Source: Hordeum vulgare subsp. vulgare (Eukaryota > Streptophyta > Magnoliopsida > Poales > Poaceae). Taken from it: DNA of 64,000 bases. Under the pieces are notes generated by a model. That model was not told where the DNA came from. It worked only from the letters and a program-made list of their open reading frames with translations, and ran no database searches. This document shows, piece by piece, positions 33,690-45,169 of this stretch (positions are counted from its first letter, which is position 1; every line of letters starts with the position of its first letter). Both the position numbers and the translations under genes were made by a program. The DNA is taken from assembly GCF_904849725.1 (NCBI RefSeq), contig NC_058522.1, forward strand, positions 433,037,529 to 433,101,528. Direction: 5' to 3'.

Positions 33690-36600
33690 AGAGTCAATAA
33701 TCTAGTTCACATCACCGTGTGATTTCAACGAATCCAACACCCATATAGTTCTGGGGTCTGATCACGTCTTGCTCGTGAGAGAGGTTTTAGTCAACGGTTC
33801 TGAAACTTTCAGATCCGTGCGTTCTTTACAAATCTTTATGTCATCTTACAGATGCTTCTACAACGTGCTATTCGGAAATTCTCCAAATATCTACTCTACT
33901 ATACGAATCCGTTTCACTACTCATAGTTATTCGGATTAGTGTCAAAGCTTGCATCGATGTAACCCTTTACGACGAACTCTTTAACCACCTCCATAATCGA
34001 GAAAAATTCCTTAGCCTTTTAGTTACTAAGGATAACTTTGACCGCTGATCAGTGATTCAATCCTGGATCACTCTGTGTACCTCCTAACAGACTTGCTGCA
34101 AGGCGCACATCAGGTGTGGTACTCAGCATGGCATACTTTAGAGTCTACGGCTAAGGCATAGAAGATGATCTTCGTCTATTCTCTTTATTCTGCCGCGGTC
34201 GGGTTTTGAGTCTTACTCAAATTCACACCTCACAACGCAACCAAGAACTCCTTTGCTGATCTATTTTGAACTCCTTCAAAACTTGTCAAGGCATGCATTT
34301 TGTTGAAACTTCTATTAAGCGTTTTGATCTATCTCCATAGGTCTTGATGCTCAATGTTCAAGTAGCTCAATCCAGGTATTCCTTTGAAAACTCCTTTCAA
34401 ACAACCTTGTATGCTTTACAGAAATTCTACATTACTTCTGATCCACAATATGTCAACCACATATACTTATCAGAAATTCTATAGTGCTCCCACTCACTTC
34501 TTTGGAAATACAAGTTTCTCATAAACCTTGTACAAACCCAAAATCTTTGATCACCTCATCAAAGTGTATATTCCAACTCCGAGATGCTTGCACCAGTCCA
34601 TTGAAGGATCACTGGAGCTTGCATACTTGTTAGTATCTTTAGGATCGACAAAACCTTCTGGTTGTATCACATACAATGTTTGCTCAAGGAAACCGTTGAG
34701 GAAACAATGTTTTCACATCCTATGTGCAATATTTCATAAATAATGCAGCAACTACTACCATAATTCCAACAGACTTTTAGCATCGCTGCGAGTGAGAAAG
34801 TCTCATCATAGTGAACTGTTTGATTTTATCGGAAACATATTTGCGACAAGTCGAGCTTTTCTTAATAGTGACTTATCACCATCATCGTCTGTCTTCCTTT
34901 TACAGATCCATCTTTACTCAATAGTCCTATGACCATCAAGTAGTTCTTCCAAAGTCTACACTTTGTTTTCATACATGGATCCTCTCTCGGATTTCATGGC
35001 CTCAAGCCATTTGTCGGAATCCGGGCCCACCATTGCTTCTCCATAACTCGTAGGTTCACTATTGCTGAACAACATGGCCTCCAAGACAGGGTTACCGTAC
35101 CACTCTGCAGTAGTACGCGACCTTGTCAACCTACGAGGTTTGTAGTAACTTGATCCGATGCTCGATGATCACCCTCATCAGCTTTCACTTCAATTGGTGT
35201 AGGCTCCACAGGAACAACTTCCTGCGCCCTGCTACACACTGGTCAAAGTGACGGTTCAATAACCTCATCAAGTTCTACCACCCTCCCACTCAATTCTTTC
35301 GAGAGAAACCTTTCCTCGAGAAAGGATCCGTTTCTAGAAACAAACACTTTGCTTTTGGATCTGAGATAGGAGATGTACCCAACTGTTTTGGATATCCTAT
35401 GAAGATGCATTTATCCGCTTTGGGTTCGAGCTTATCAGACTGAAACTTTTTCACATAAGTGTCGAAGCCCCAAACTTTCAAGAAACGATAGTTTAGATTT
35501 CTTTAAACCTCAGTCTATACTGTGTCATCTCAACGGAAATACGCAGTGCCCTATTTTAAAGTGAATGCGGTTATCTCTAATGCATAACCCATAAACGATA
35601 GTGGTATTTTGATAGGAGACGTCATAGTATGCACCATACCAAATAGTGCGTGGCTATGACGTTCAGACACATCATCACACTATGATGTTCCAGGTGGCAT
35701 GAACTGCGAAACAATTTCCACATTGTCTTAACTGCGTACCAAAACTCGTAACTCAGATATTCATTTCTATGATCATATCGTAGACAGTTTATCCTCTTGT
35801 TACGACGAACTTCATTCTAAAACAGAATTGAACTTTTCAATATTTCAGACTCGTGATTCATTAAGTAAATACTCTTGTATCTACTTAAATCGTCATTGAA
35901 GTAAGAACATAATGATATCCACTGCGTGCCTCAGCACCCATTGGACTGCATACATCAAAATGTATCACTTCCAACAAGTTACTATCTTGTTTCATCTTAA
36001 TGAAAACAAGGCCTCGCTCATGTGGTATGATTAGCATGTCACTAGTGATTCAAAATCAAGTGAATATAAAGATCCATCAGCATGGAGCCTCTTCATGCAA
36101 TTCATACTAACATGACTCAAGTGGCAGTGCCACAAGCAAGTGGTACTATCATCATTACCTCGTATCTTTTGGCACCAATATCATGAACATGTGTAACACT
36201 ACGATCGAGATTTAATAAACCATTGAGGGTGATTATTCAAGCAAATAGAGTAACCATTATTCTCTTTAAATGAATAATCGTATTGCAATAAACACGATCC
36301 AATCATGTTCATGCTTAACGCAAGCACCAAATAACAATTATTTAGTTTAACACCAATCCCGATGGTAAAGGGAGCGTGCGACGTTTTGATCATATCAATC
36401 TTGGAAACACTTCCAACACGTATCGTCACCTTGCCTTTAGCTAGTCTCCGTTTATGTCGTAGCTATCATTTCGTGTCACTAATCACTTAGCAACTGAACC
36501 GGTATCCAATACCCTTATGCTACTAGGAGTACTAGTAAAGTACACATCATGTATATCAAATATACTTCTTTCCACTTTTGCCAGCCTACTTATCTACCAA

Positions 36601-38600
36601 GTATCTAGAGTTGCTCCGCCTTAGTGACTGTTCCCCTCATTACAGAAGCACTCAGTCTCAGGTTTGGGTTTAATCTTGGGTCTCTTCATTAGTGCAGCAA
36701 CTGTTTTGCCGTTTCACGAAGTATCCCTTCTAGCCCTTGGCTTTCTCGAAACTTAGTGGTTTTACTAACCATCAACTATTGATGCTCCTTCTTGATTTCT
36801 ACTTTCGCAGTGTCAAACATCGCGAATCACTCAAAGATCATTGTATCTATCCTTGATATGTTATAGTTCATCACGAAGCTCTCACAGCTTGGTGGCAGTG
36901 ACTTTGGAGAACTATCACTATCTCATCTGGAAGATTAACTCCCACTTCATTCAAGTGATTGTCGTACTCAGACAATCTGAGCACACGCTCAACGATTGAG
37001 CTTTCCTCCTTTACTTTGTGGACAAAGAATCTTGTCGGAGGTCTCGTACCTCTTAACAAGGGCACGAGCATGAAATCACAACTTCACCTCTTTAGAACAT
37101 CACTTATGTTCCGTGACGTTTCAAAACGTTTTCGACGCTTTGCTTCTAAGCCATTAAGTATTTTTGCACTGAACTATCGTGTAGTCATCATAAACGTGTA
37201 TGTCGGATGTTCACAGCATCCACAGACGGCGCTCGAGGTGCAGCACACCGAGTGGTGCATTAAGGACATAAGCCTTCTACGCAGCAACGAGGACAATCCT
37301 CGGTTTTACAGACTCAGTCTGCAAAGTTTGCTACTATCAATTTTCAACTAAATTTTCTCTAGGAACATATAAAAACAGTAGAGCTATAGCGCAAGCTACA
37401 TCGTAATTTGCAAGGACCATTAGACTATGTTCATGACAATTAGTTCAATTAATCATATTACTTAAGAACTCCCACTCAAAAAGTACATCTCCCTAGTCAT
37501 TTGAGTGGTACATGATCCAAATCAACTATCTCAAGTCCGATCATCACGTGAGTCGAGAATAGTTTCAGTGGTAAGCATCTATATGCTAATCATATCAACT
37601 ATACGATTCATGCTCGACCTTTCGGTCTCATGTGTTCCGAGGCCATGTCTGCACATGCTAGGCTCGTCAAGCTTAACCCGAGTGTTCCGCGTGTGCAACT
37701 GTTTTGCACCCGTTGTATGTGAACGTTGAGTCTATCACACCCGATCATCACGTGGTGTCTCGAAACGACGAATTGTAGCAACGGTGCACAGTCGGGGAGA
37801 ACACAATTTCGTCTTGAAATTTTAGTGAGAGATCACCTAATAATGCTACCGTCGTTCTAAGCAAAATAAGGTGCATAAAAGGATTAACATCACATGCAAT
37901 TCATAAGTGACATGATATGGCCATCATCACGTGCTCCTTGATCTCCATCACCAACGCACCGGCACGATCTTCTTGTCACCGGCGTCACACCATGATCTCC
38001 ATCAACGTGTCGCCATCAGGGTTGTCGTGCTACTCATGCTATTACTACTAAAGCTACGTCCTAGCAATATAGTAAACGCATCTTCAAGCACAAACGTTAG
38101 TTTAAAGACAACCCTATGGCTCCTGCCGGTTGCCGTACCATCGACGTGCAAGTCGATATTAACTATTACAACATGATCATCTCATACATCCAATGTATCA
38201 CATCACATCGTAGGCCATATCACATCACAAGCATACCCTGCAAAAACAAGTTAGACGTCCTCTAATTGTTGTTGCATGTTTTACGTGGTGACCATGGGTA
38301 TCTAGTAGGATCGCATCTTACTTACGCAAACACCACAACGGAGATATATGAATTGCTATTTAACCTCATCCAAGGACCTCCTCGGTCAAATCCGACTCAA
38401 CTAAAGTTGGAGAAACTGACACTTGCCAGTCATCTTTGAGCAACGGGGTTACTCGTAGCGATGAAACCAGTCTCTCGTAAGCGTACGAGTAATGTCGGTC
38501 CAAGCCGCTTCAATCCAACAATACCGCGGAATCAAGAAAAGACTAAGGAGGGTAGCAAAACGCACATCACCGCCCACAAAAACTTTTGTGTTCTACTCGA
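33690..38600 (-). pseudogene. Decayed Ty1/copia gag-pol
   Basis: The minus strand carries scattered copia remnants in the right order. Gag is near 37071-36871 (NHLNEVGVNLPDEIVI). The segment after the integrase core is at 35481-35290 (KVWGFDTYVKKFQSDKLEP, CIFIGYPK). An RT/RNaseH-region trace lies near 34743-34540 (LYVIQPEGFVDPK). No frame exceeds about 80 codons, against a polyprotein that normally spans most of this 4.9-kb interior. Frameshifts and stops occur throughout, so the copy cannot encode its own replication proteins. Confidence 0.85.
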
Positions 38601-38637
38601 GAAGACATCTACGCATGAACCTAGCTCATGATGCCAC

Positions 38638-39514
38638 TGTTGGGGAACGTCGCATGGGAAACAAAAAATTTCCTACGCTCACGAAGACCTATCATGGTGA
38701 TGTCCATCTACGAGAGGGGATATTCGATCTACGTACCCTTGTAGACCACACAGCAGAAGCGTTAGTGAACGCGGTTGATGTAGTGGAACGTCCTCACGTC
38801 CCTCGATCCGCCCCGCGAACCGTCCCGCGATCAGTCCCACGATCTAGTGCCGAACGGACGGCACCTCCGCGTTCAGCACACGTACAGCTCGACGATGATC
38901 TCGGCCTTCTTGATCCAGCAAGAGAGACGGAGAGGTAGATGAGTTCTCCGGCAGCGTGACGGTGCTCCGTAGGTTGGTGATGATCTTATCTCGGCAGGGC
39001 TCCGCCCGAGCTCCGGAGAAACGCGATCTAGAGGTAAAACGGTGGAGATATGTGGTCGGGCTGCCGTGGCAAAGTTGTCTCAAATCAGCCCTAATACCTC
39101 CGTATATATAGGGGGAAGAGGGGGAGACTTTCCTTGGGGCTCAAGAGGCCCCAAGGGGGTCGGACGAGCCAAGGGGGGAAGGTCTCCCCTTCCAAACCGA
39201 ATCCAACTTGGTTTGGAAGGTGGAGTCCTTCTTCCCTTTCCCACCTCCTCCTTTTTTTTCTTTTCTCTTTGATTTTCTTCCTATGGCGCATAGGGCCTTC
39301 TTGGGCTGTCCCACCAGCCCACTAAGGGCTGGTGCGCCACACCCGAGGCCTATGGGCTTCCCCGAGGTGGGTTGTCCCCCCCCCCCCCCCCCCGGTGAAC
39401 ATCCGGAACCCATTCGTCATTCCCGGTAACTCCGAAAACCTTTCGGTAATAAAATGAGGTCATCCTATATATCAATCTTCGTTTCCGGACAATTCGGGAA
39501 ACCCTCGTGACGTC
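38638..39514 (-). mobile_element. 5' LTR of BARE/WIS/Angela-type element, truncated
   Basis: Matches 31854-32734 closely, then breaks at CTCGTGACGTC into the tail of the Athila-type LTR (AGTCCAGGTTAGTTCC). A poly-C run lies at about 39377-39393. Confidence 0.92.
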
Positions 39515-39606
39515 AGTCCAGGTTAGTTCCATTCAAATCAATGCAAATTAGAATTTAAAACAAGGGCAATAGAGTTTGGAAAAGTAGATACGATGGAGAC
39601 GTATCA
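39515..39606 (-). mobile_element. Terminal remnant of gag-protease element LTR
   Basis: The segment ending GTAGATACGATGGAGACGTATCA has the typical Athila-type LTR terminus and is followed by the TSD GGCGG. Confidence 0.8.
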
Positions 39607-40527
39607 GGCGGGGGCTCACCAGACGGCAGCTTGAGCGGCGAGCGGGCGAGGCGGTGAGGCATGGCTGCGGGGAGGCTGCTCGCTGGATGGCGGCTCGAAC
39701 GGCGACTGAAGGCAGGGAGAGGCCGCAGCAGGCGGCTCCCAAGCAGCGGCTTGAGGCGGGGAAGAGGCAGCGCCGGAGAGTATGGAGATGCTGAGGCAAG
39801 TCAGCTCGGAAAGGCTGGCGGCCCACGCAGGCGAGCGGAGGCAGGCCCCGCAGGGGCGAAGTGAGGCACAACGAAAGCAGAGGCATGACGCGGAATTTTA
39901 GACGCGTGACTGCAGGGGGAGATCCGGTTCGCGCGGGGGTGCAGTAGTTGCGCGGATCCTGCCGGAAACGCAGGGGCTTCTCATATGCGGCGGCGGCTGC
40001 GGCTATGCGGCGGGGTTGCGGCTTTGTGGACGACCACTTGGAGATGAGGCAGAAGCTACACGATGAGGAAGGCATCGGTAAGGGCGGCTCGAGGCCAAGA
40101 CGAGGCCAACCCGAGGCCTGCAACGGCGAGTCAGGCGTTGACGAGGTGAGGTGAGATGAGGTGAGGTCGGCTTGGACGCGAGGCGGCGGAGGCGAGCGAG
40201 GTGGCGGAGCGAGCCATAGCGACAAAGCAGCTCGCGTGAGGCGGGGCGAAGTCACGGCCGCGGCAGGTGGCACAGCGAAGGCGAAGACATGGCGGTGGCC
40301 AGTGCAGCCACGGCAGTTTGAAACGCGTCAAGGCGAAGGCATGGCGACAACCGCTGGGACACAAGGTGGCCGAGGCTGACTCGGCCGGGACGAGCCGACT
40401 CTGGCTCGTGGAGCAACATGGAGGCGAGGCGGCTCACGCAGGCGCGGTGGCTGTTTCTACTAGCACAGGGCCTGACCGGAGCGGCGGCTCGTGCGGAGAT
40501 GCGGCCGACGCGGTGGGTGGCGCGGCA
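39607..40527. other. LARD interior, GC-rich part
   Basis: Continues the sequence interrupted at 25892 (GGCTCACC.GACGGCAGCTTGAGCGGCGAGCGGGCGAGG present on both sides). Very GC-rich with repeated GCGGCTC and GGCGAGG motifs. The several long open frames on both strands (for example 40273-39548 minus) are explained by base composition and match no family I know. Confidence 0.6.
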
Positions 40528-40532
40528 AGATG

Positions 40533-41526
40533 TGTTGAAATTAGAGATGGGCCTTAGGTCCATAAGACAAATTTCAGAAAAATCTCCAAGGGCCCATGTA
40601 GGTGGTGGCATGACAAGGTGGTGGGAAGTTTAGTCCCACCCCGCTAGTGGAGGAGAGTTTGGACCCCTTTATAAGGGTCTCTCTTCCACATGCTATTGGA
40701 GAGTGAGAAGAGAAGGTGCCCTCGCGCACTCCTCCTCCGCCGCCCGCCTCGCCACGCCACGCCACGCCACGCCACGCCTCGTCACGACGCGACGCGCCGC
40801 GGGTTGCGTGAATGAGCCGATCCGAGCTCATACCTACGCGCTTATTTTTGCCGGTCAGGAACGGAGAATACGTAACGGACAAGGCACGATCCGAGACGTC
40901 GGATCGTGGCTGTTACCGACTCGGACGTGGGTTTGGCCCACGTCTCTCCACCCAGCCGCCTTTATAAGCAGGCGATCGCCTACCCTAGCCGTCACGAGAA
41001 TCAGATCACTTCTGCCTCACGCGTTCCTTCCTTGACTGCTGCTGCCACCGGCGACTCCGTCCTGTTTACCGCGTACACGGTCGACGGGAGAGCAGGCCTC
41101 CGAAACCTCGCCTCTCCGGTTCCTGTACGGGAGAGGGGCGATTAGGTTTTTGGGGAGCGATTACGCGACTGCTCGCCTCCGTCCGTCTGCTTCGTCTACG
41201 TCCACGTCGCCCTCGTCATCGCCATGTCTTCACCAAGCGAAGCTGACCGTCTCCGCGAGAAGGCCGAAGCCGAGAAGAAGGCGGCAGAGGATACTGCCGC
41301 CGCCGCCGCTGCTACGGCCAACTGGCTGATCGGAGGGTATGATGTGTTTGTCTCTCTCCTGTTTCTGTCTGCACTAGTAGTATTGCCTATATGCGTAGAT
41401 GTTTCTGCTATATGCGTAGTACTTGCTAGTATACTCCGTGATCAGTATGTCATGAACCTAGTCAATGCCATGTTAGTAATTATTTCATGGATTAATCTGC
41501 TCGGAAAATTGCCTATTTACTCAACA
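40533..41526 (+). mobile_element. Solo LTR with TSD AGATG, copia-like
   Basis: TGTTGAAATTAGAG...TACTCAACA flanked by AGATG at 40528-40532 and 41527-41531. It has a TATA box (TTATAA, 40669-40674) about 25-30 bp upstream of a C/T-rich transcription-start region and a (CCACG)n stretch at 40755-40776. The terminal TGTTG..CAACA inverted repeat suggests Ty1/copia, family unidentified. It includes a short coding-like exon at 41224-41336. Confidence 0.8.
41224..41336 (+). CDS. Short gag-like leader exon inside a solo LTR
   Basis: The ATG in GCCATGTC is followed by MSSPSEADRLREKAEAEK and an Ala-rich run, ending at GGAGG followed by GTATGATG, a plausible splice donor. The Ala/Glu/Lys-rich start resembles the N-termini of plant copia gag proteins. 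The sequence after the donor looks intronic (T-rich). Reading through gives a 102-codon frame to 41532. Because TSDs place this inside an LTR, it may be an LTR-encoded leader exon; artefact is possible. Confidence 0.3.
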
Positions 41527-42239
41527 AGATGAGCCAGCGGGTGGAGCGGTATGGAGGCAAGGCGGCTCACACACGTGTGACGGATGTTGCTGCCAGCACA
41601 GGGCCCGGCCGGAGCGGCGACTCGTGCGGGGATGCGGCCAATGCGGCGGGTGGCGCGGCGAGGTGAGCCGACGTGCGGAGCAGCATGGAGGCAAGGCGGC
41701 TCACGCACACGCGGCGGATGTTGCTGCCAGCACAGGGCCTGGCCGGAGCGGCGGCTCATGCGGGGATGCGGCCGACGTGGCGGGTGGCGCGACGAGGTGA
41801 GCGGCATCCGGCCGACGCGAAGTGGCGAGGTGGCGGGGCCAGCGTGGCAGCAGCTAAAGGCGGCGGCGGCTTGGTTGCACGCGTAGGGAGAGCCGGCGCG
41901 CGTGGGCCCTGCTTCTTCTTTTTTTTCTCTTTTTCTTTTTCTTGCATGCATGCTGGTTCATCAGTGCTAGGCGAGGCTAGAAGCCGGTGCCATGACGGCT
42001 AAAGGCGCGATGACGGTCGGCAGCGCGGTCCCAGGTACAGTGGCGGGTCGAGGCGAAGTCGAGTCTGAGACGGGCGATGGCTGGGCGGCGACTCGGGGAT
42101 AGGGTCAACCCCGAGCACAACTCTGAAGGGCCTCGCACATGTGGCAGGCGACTCAGACACAAGGCCATGGTGCAGGCAGACACAGAAGGCATGTGAGCAA
42201 GGCGAGAAGACAAGGCGAGGTCGGCTCTAAATGAGAGAA

Positions 42240-42603
42240 GCACACGGAAAGCCGATGAATAAAAATTCCTTGATAAATTTCGCCTCAAACTCTTGATTGT
42301 CTCCAGACCGTGATAGCTTCGGGGTGCAGCAATTCATGTGTGGAGCAATGCTCTTTGTCGGATTCGGTAGATCAAACAACTCAAAGGAGGGCCCGATCTA
42401 ATCGATCGCGTGATGATTGCCCGCTTGCTACCAGAGAAATTTCCTTTGCTCCTGATGTACAACACTGCTAGAATTCCCATATCCATTGATAAACACAGGT
42501 CCACATAAATCCATCAGAAAATAATTTTTCTTCATCCAGCAGATTGTAATCTTCTCGATCCCTAGGAGAAATCACTCCAAGAACACAATTCCACCGTGCG
42601 TAG
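42240..42603 (-). other. Leader of LARD-like element
   Basis: Sequence between the GC-rich interior and the primer binding site. No ORF of substance and no obvious structure. Confidence 0.5.
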
Positions 42604-42621
42604 GCCCCACGGTGGGTGCCA
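42604..42621 (-). other. Primer binding site of LARD-like element
   Basis: The minus strand reads TTGGCACCCACCGTGGGG directly inside the right LTR. This is the motif style of many Tat-related gypsy elements, so a gypsy partner probably supplied its proteins. Confidence 0.65.
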
Positions 42622-42623
42622 AA

Positions 42624-43364
42624 TGTCGTAGCTTTGTCACGGCATATGTCCTCATGCAAGGACTTAGGTGTGCAGCCATCGCAGCTATGTGCCGGCTTGA
42701 GAGGGGTTGGTCAGAATCGAGAGACGCGGGTTTACCCAGGTTTGTCCCCTCCAATGGAGGTAAAATCCTACGTCCTTCTTGTGTTTCATTGATCAAGATG
42801 ATGATCTCGATTACAAGGGTGCAGACTCGCCACCTCTAATATCGTGGGTGTCAAATCTGTCTATCTCTCACCACTTGTTTGTCTAAGACCCGTCTATTGA
42901 GACGTCTAAAATCCTTATCCTCTTGGGGTGTCCCGCCCTCCTTATATAAGTTGAAGGGGCGGGTTACACGTAGAGTTCAAGTCGGATTTAGACTTAACCT
43001 ATTATGACTCTCCATCACGGGCTTCTCTTCGTGGGCTTCTGAGTCCCGGGTGACTTACGACCGGGCGACTTACAACTGGGCTTCTCTTCGTGGGCTTCTG
43101 AGTCCCGCGCGAATTACAACTGGCTTCTCTTCGTGGGCTTCTGAGTCCCGGGCGGCTTACAACCGGGCTGCTTACAACTGGGCCGCTTACAACCGGGCTT
43201 CTGAGTCCCGGGCGGCTTACAACCAGGCTTCTCTTTGAGACTCATCTTCACGGACTTGTCTCCAGAACTTGACTGTCTGACGGGTCGTAACTGTGTGACG
43301 GGTCATAACTGTCTACCGAGTCATAACTGTCTGTCGGGTCATACCGCTGGGTATATCCCCAACA
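42624..43364 (-). mobile_element. 5' LTR of LARD-like element
   Basis: 741 bp, TGTCGTAGC...CCCCAACA. TATA on the minus strand (TTATATAAGG near 42940). Internal ~60-bp repeats at 43015-43230, with one fewer repeat segment than the left LTR. Right TSD GTTTC at 43365-43369. Confidence 0.88.
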
Positions 43365-44129
43365 GTTTCCTTGTCAAAGTCTTGGCAGAATTCTACATGA
43401 AGGGAAAATGAAAGGTTGGTCACTCTACTGTTCTGTGGAAATTGAGGAAATTCACTCGACGGAATAAAGTTACCTTCAAGCATGTCAAACATCTTGTTCG
43501 CAAAGTTTCCCAAGTAGTTCCCCAGACCGCTCCTTCTCTTGGTCATCTGTTCAACCTTATTGATCCATTCAACCCGTTCTTGCTTAAGTTTGGTGTTCTC
43601 TTCTTCCAACTTATTGGCTGCGGCAAGCTCTTCTCAGCGGCCTTGGTTTTCTCCTTCGCCACCTTTTGAGCATAAGCGAGTACCTTGTCTTTATCTTCAA
43701 GCGCCTTCTTCAAGCGGTTTAGGTCGTTCATGGTCACCTCCACATCCAGCTGAAGCTGGTTTTCCTCCTTCTCCAGGTCGACGTACTTAGTCCCAAGCTC
43801 ACATGCTTTCTGAAATCAGCAAACAAGTAGTTCAGTCGACACTAATATTTCTCCACCCCCGAGTGGAAAAGAGCAAGTTCAGTCGACTGTATGGCGACCC
43901 GCCGCCCCACCCCATACCCCTGCAAAGTGTCATATAATTCGTGAAGCCTCCAGGATAGGTCTTTCCAGTTTAGAACTTTCCATTCTAAGACAAGCATTCA
44001 GAGGTGGAGACACTAAGAAAAAGAACTCACTCGACAGACCGAGTGATCAGCATACTCTAAGTACGAAAATGGACCCCCGAGTCCAAGTTCTTAAGACCAC
44101 TGCCAGTCGTAAACGATCGACAGTAGTCT

Positions 44130-44480
44130 CACGGACTACACCTAGTGGGTGCACTCAGTGTGCCCCCACTAGATATGACACCACTCGACCAGGTCCGACC
44201 TGTCCGAGTTTTTTTTAAAGAGAGCAAACATGTAAAATTGTCTCTATCAGACCCCCACCGATGCAAGCACTTGACGACGGTCTCGGGGACTACACCCAGT
44301 GGATGCAGTTAGCGTGCCCCCACTGGACCTACTATCACTCGACCATGTCTTGCCTGTCGAGTGCCAAGCGACTATCAAAACAAGTCTAAGACCCCTGCCG
44401 ATGTCAGCGTCATTCAAAAGTGGTCTCGGGGACTACACCCAGTGGGTGTACTCGGCGTGCCCCCACTGGATCAGAAACCA
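44130..44480. repeat. Intronic hairpin repeats, copy 2 antisense gene
   Basis: Three units of about 130-155 bp start near 44100, 44250 and 44395, each with CTC.CGGACTACACC, a CCAGTGG-type arm and a CCCACTGG-type arm. At 44142-44149 and 44165-44172 the arms are CTAGTGGG and CCCACTAG, changed on both sides relative to the CCAGTGGG/CCCACTGG of other units. Confidence 0.75.
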
Positions 44481-45121
44481 CTCGACTAAGAGCCGATCTA
44501 CTCGAGGGGAAAACAAGCAAGTATGCACCAAAATAAAACACCAAGTGGGTGTAGAGTCAAGATGGACAGGAATTCAATTAGAAATGAACTTACAATCGCA
44601 CTTACTCGGACATTGGCACAAAGCGCTGAGCCGGCATCATAAGCCAACTTGCTCGCCTCGTATGCCTCCTTTGCTCGCAGCTTCATTTGCTCAGCCTGGA
44701 TCATGGCCTCTTTACCAGCTCCAGTTTGGTCCTCTGGGACATGGTGTAGAGGGAATGCGGGCGTCAGAGGAGTCGGTGCTGCAGCTGGGGTCACAAGAGT
44801 TGCGTGAAGTTGCCCAATTGGTGTTGAGGCCACAAGAGCCTCAAGTCCAACTTTGGCTTGGGAAGAGTCGCCAAGTTCTTGAGACAATGCAGTGGTCGAC
44901 CTGCGAGGCTCCTGCTCCGACAATCTCCTCCGAGCGTGTGCGTGTGGGGTGCCCAAGGTCACACCTTCACCCCCGGACCCAGAGGTGGCTCCTCATCGTC
45001 TTCCAAGTGGATGACGTCTACAACTGCCAATCAACAATGTTAACTTATTCATTCGATGAATCGTCTCCAAAAAACAGAACGGGGTGAAGATTTGTTATAC
45101 CTCATTGAGAGGTAGCCACAT

Positions 45122-45169
45122 CAGCAATGTCCACTTCCATGTGCTCAGCAATGTCCACTTCCATGTGCT
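45122..45169. repeat. Perfect 24-bp tandem duplication in exon 3 of copy 2
   Basis: 45122-45145 equals 45146-45169 exactly, adding eight codons in frame (HMEVDIAE-type repeat). Absent from the 80-bp exon 3 of copy 1. Confidence 0.85.

Larger units (their letters stand above)
31854..39514 (-). mobile_element. BARE-1/WIS/Angela-type Ty1/copia element, one LTR truncated
   Basis: The 3' LTR is 31854-33673 (1820 bp, TGTTGGGGAACG...TATTTCCAACA on the plus strand). The 5' LTR is 38638-39514, missing about its last 940 bp. The interior is 33674-38637. The polypurine tract is at 33674-33685 (minus AAGTGGGGGAC). The primer binding site beside 38637 resembles that for initiator tRNA-Met (minus TGGCATCATGAGC). 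The LTR sequence is the Triticeae BARE/WIS/Angela type as I know it. The truncation removed the flank, so the TSD cannot be read. Confidence 0.93.
25898..39606 (-). mobile_element. Athila-type element with gag-protease only, TSD GGCGG
   Basis: GGCGG at 25893-25897 and 39607-39611 flanks TGCTACC...GAGACGTATCA. Direct LTR copies start at 25898 and 30445. The right LTR is interrupted by a BARE/WIS/Angela-type element (31854-39514) and resumes for its last ~90 bp (39515-39606). The left LTR lacks this terminal part and joins the interior directly near 27400. The interior encodes one intact gag-protease ORF and then stops, so RT, RNaseH and integrase are absent, apparently through a deletion reaching from downstream of protease into the left LTR. 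Confidence 0.85.
40430..41800. repeat. About 135-bp GC-rich tandem repeats, three copies
   Basis: Each unit reads GGCGGCTCACGCA.., GCACAGGGCCTGACCGGAGCGGCG, GATGCGGCCGACG, GGTGGCGCGGC and ATGGAGGCAAGGC. Copies start near 40427, 41567 and 41695. The first is interrupted by the solo LTR at 40533. Confidence 0.7.
14981..43364 (-). mobile_element. Non-autonomous LTR element (LARD-like) with nested insertions, TSD GTTTC
   Basis: LTRs lie at 14981-15754 and 42624-43364 in direct orientation, bordered by GTTTC at 14976-14980 and 43365-43369. On the minus strand the LTR starts TGTTGGGGATATACCC. A tRNA-type primer binding site (TGGCACCCACCGTGGGG) adjoins the right LTR and a polypurine tract (CCTGGGGGCTAA) adjoins the left LTR, which fixes the orientation. 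After removing nested elements, about 5.2 kb of interior remains (15755-16908, 23859-25892, 39612-40527, 41532-42623). It contains tandem hairpins and GC-rich repeats but no gag or pol, hence a large retrotransposon derivative. Family name not known to me. Confidence 0.88.

Noticed and set aside
39548..40273. 241-codon minus-strand frame in GC-rich sequence
   Set aside because: Stop codons are rare here because of base composition; overlapping long frames occur on both strands and nothing is recognisable.
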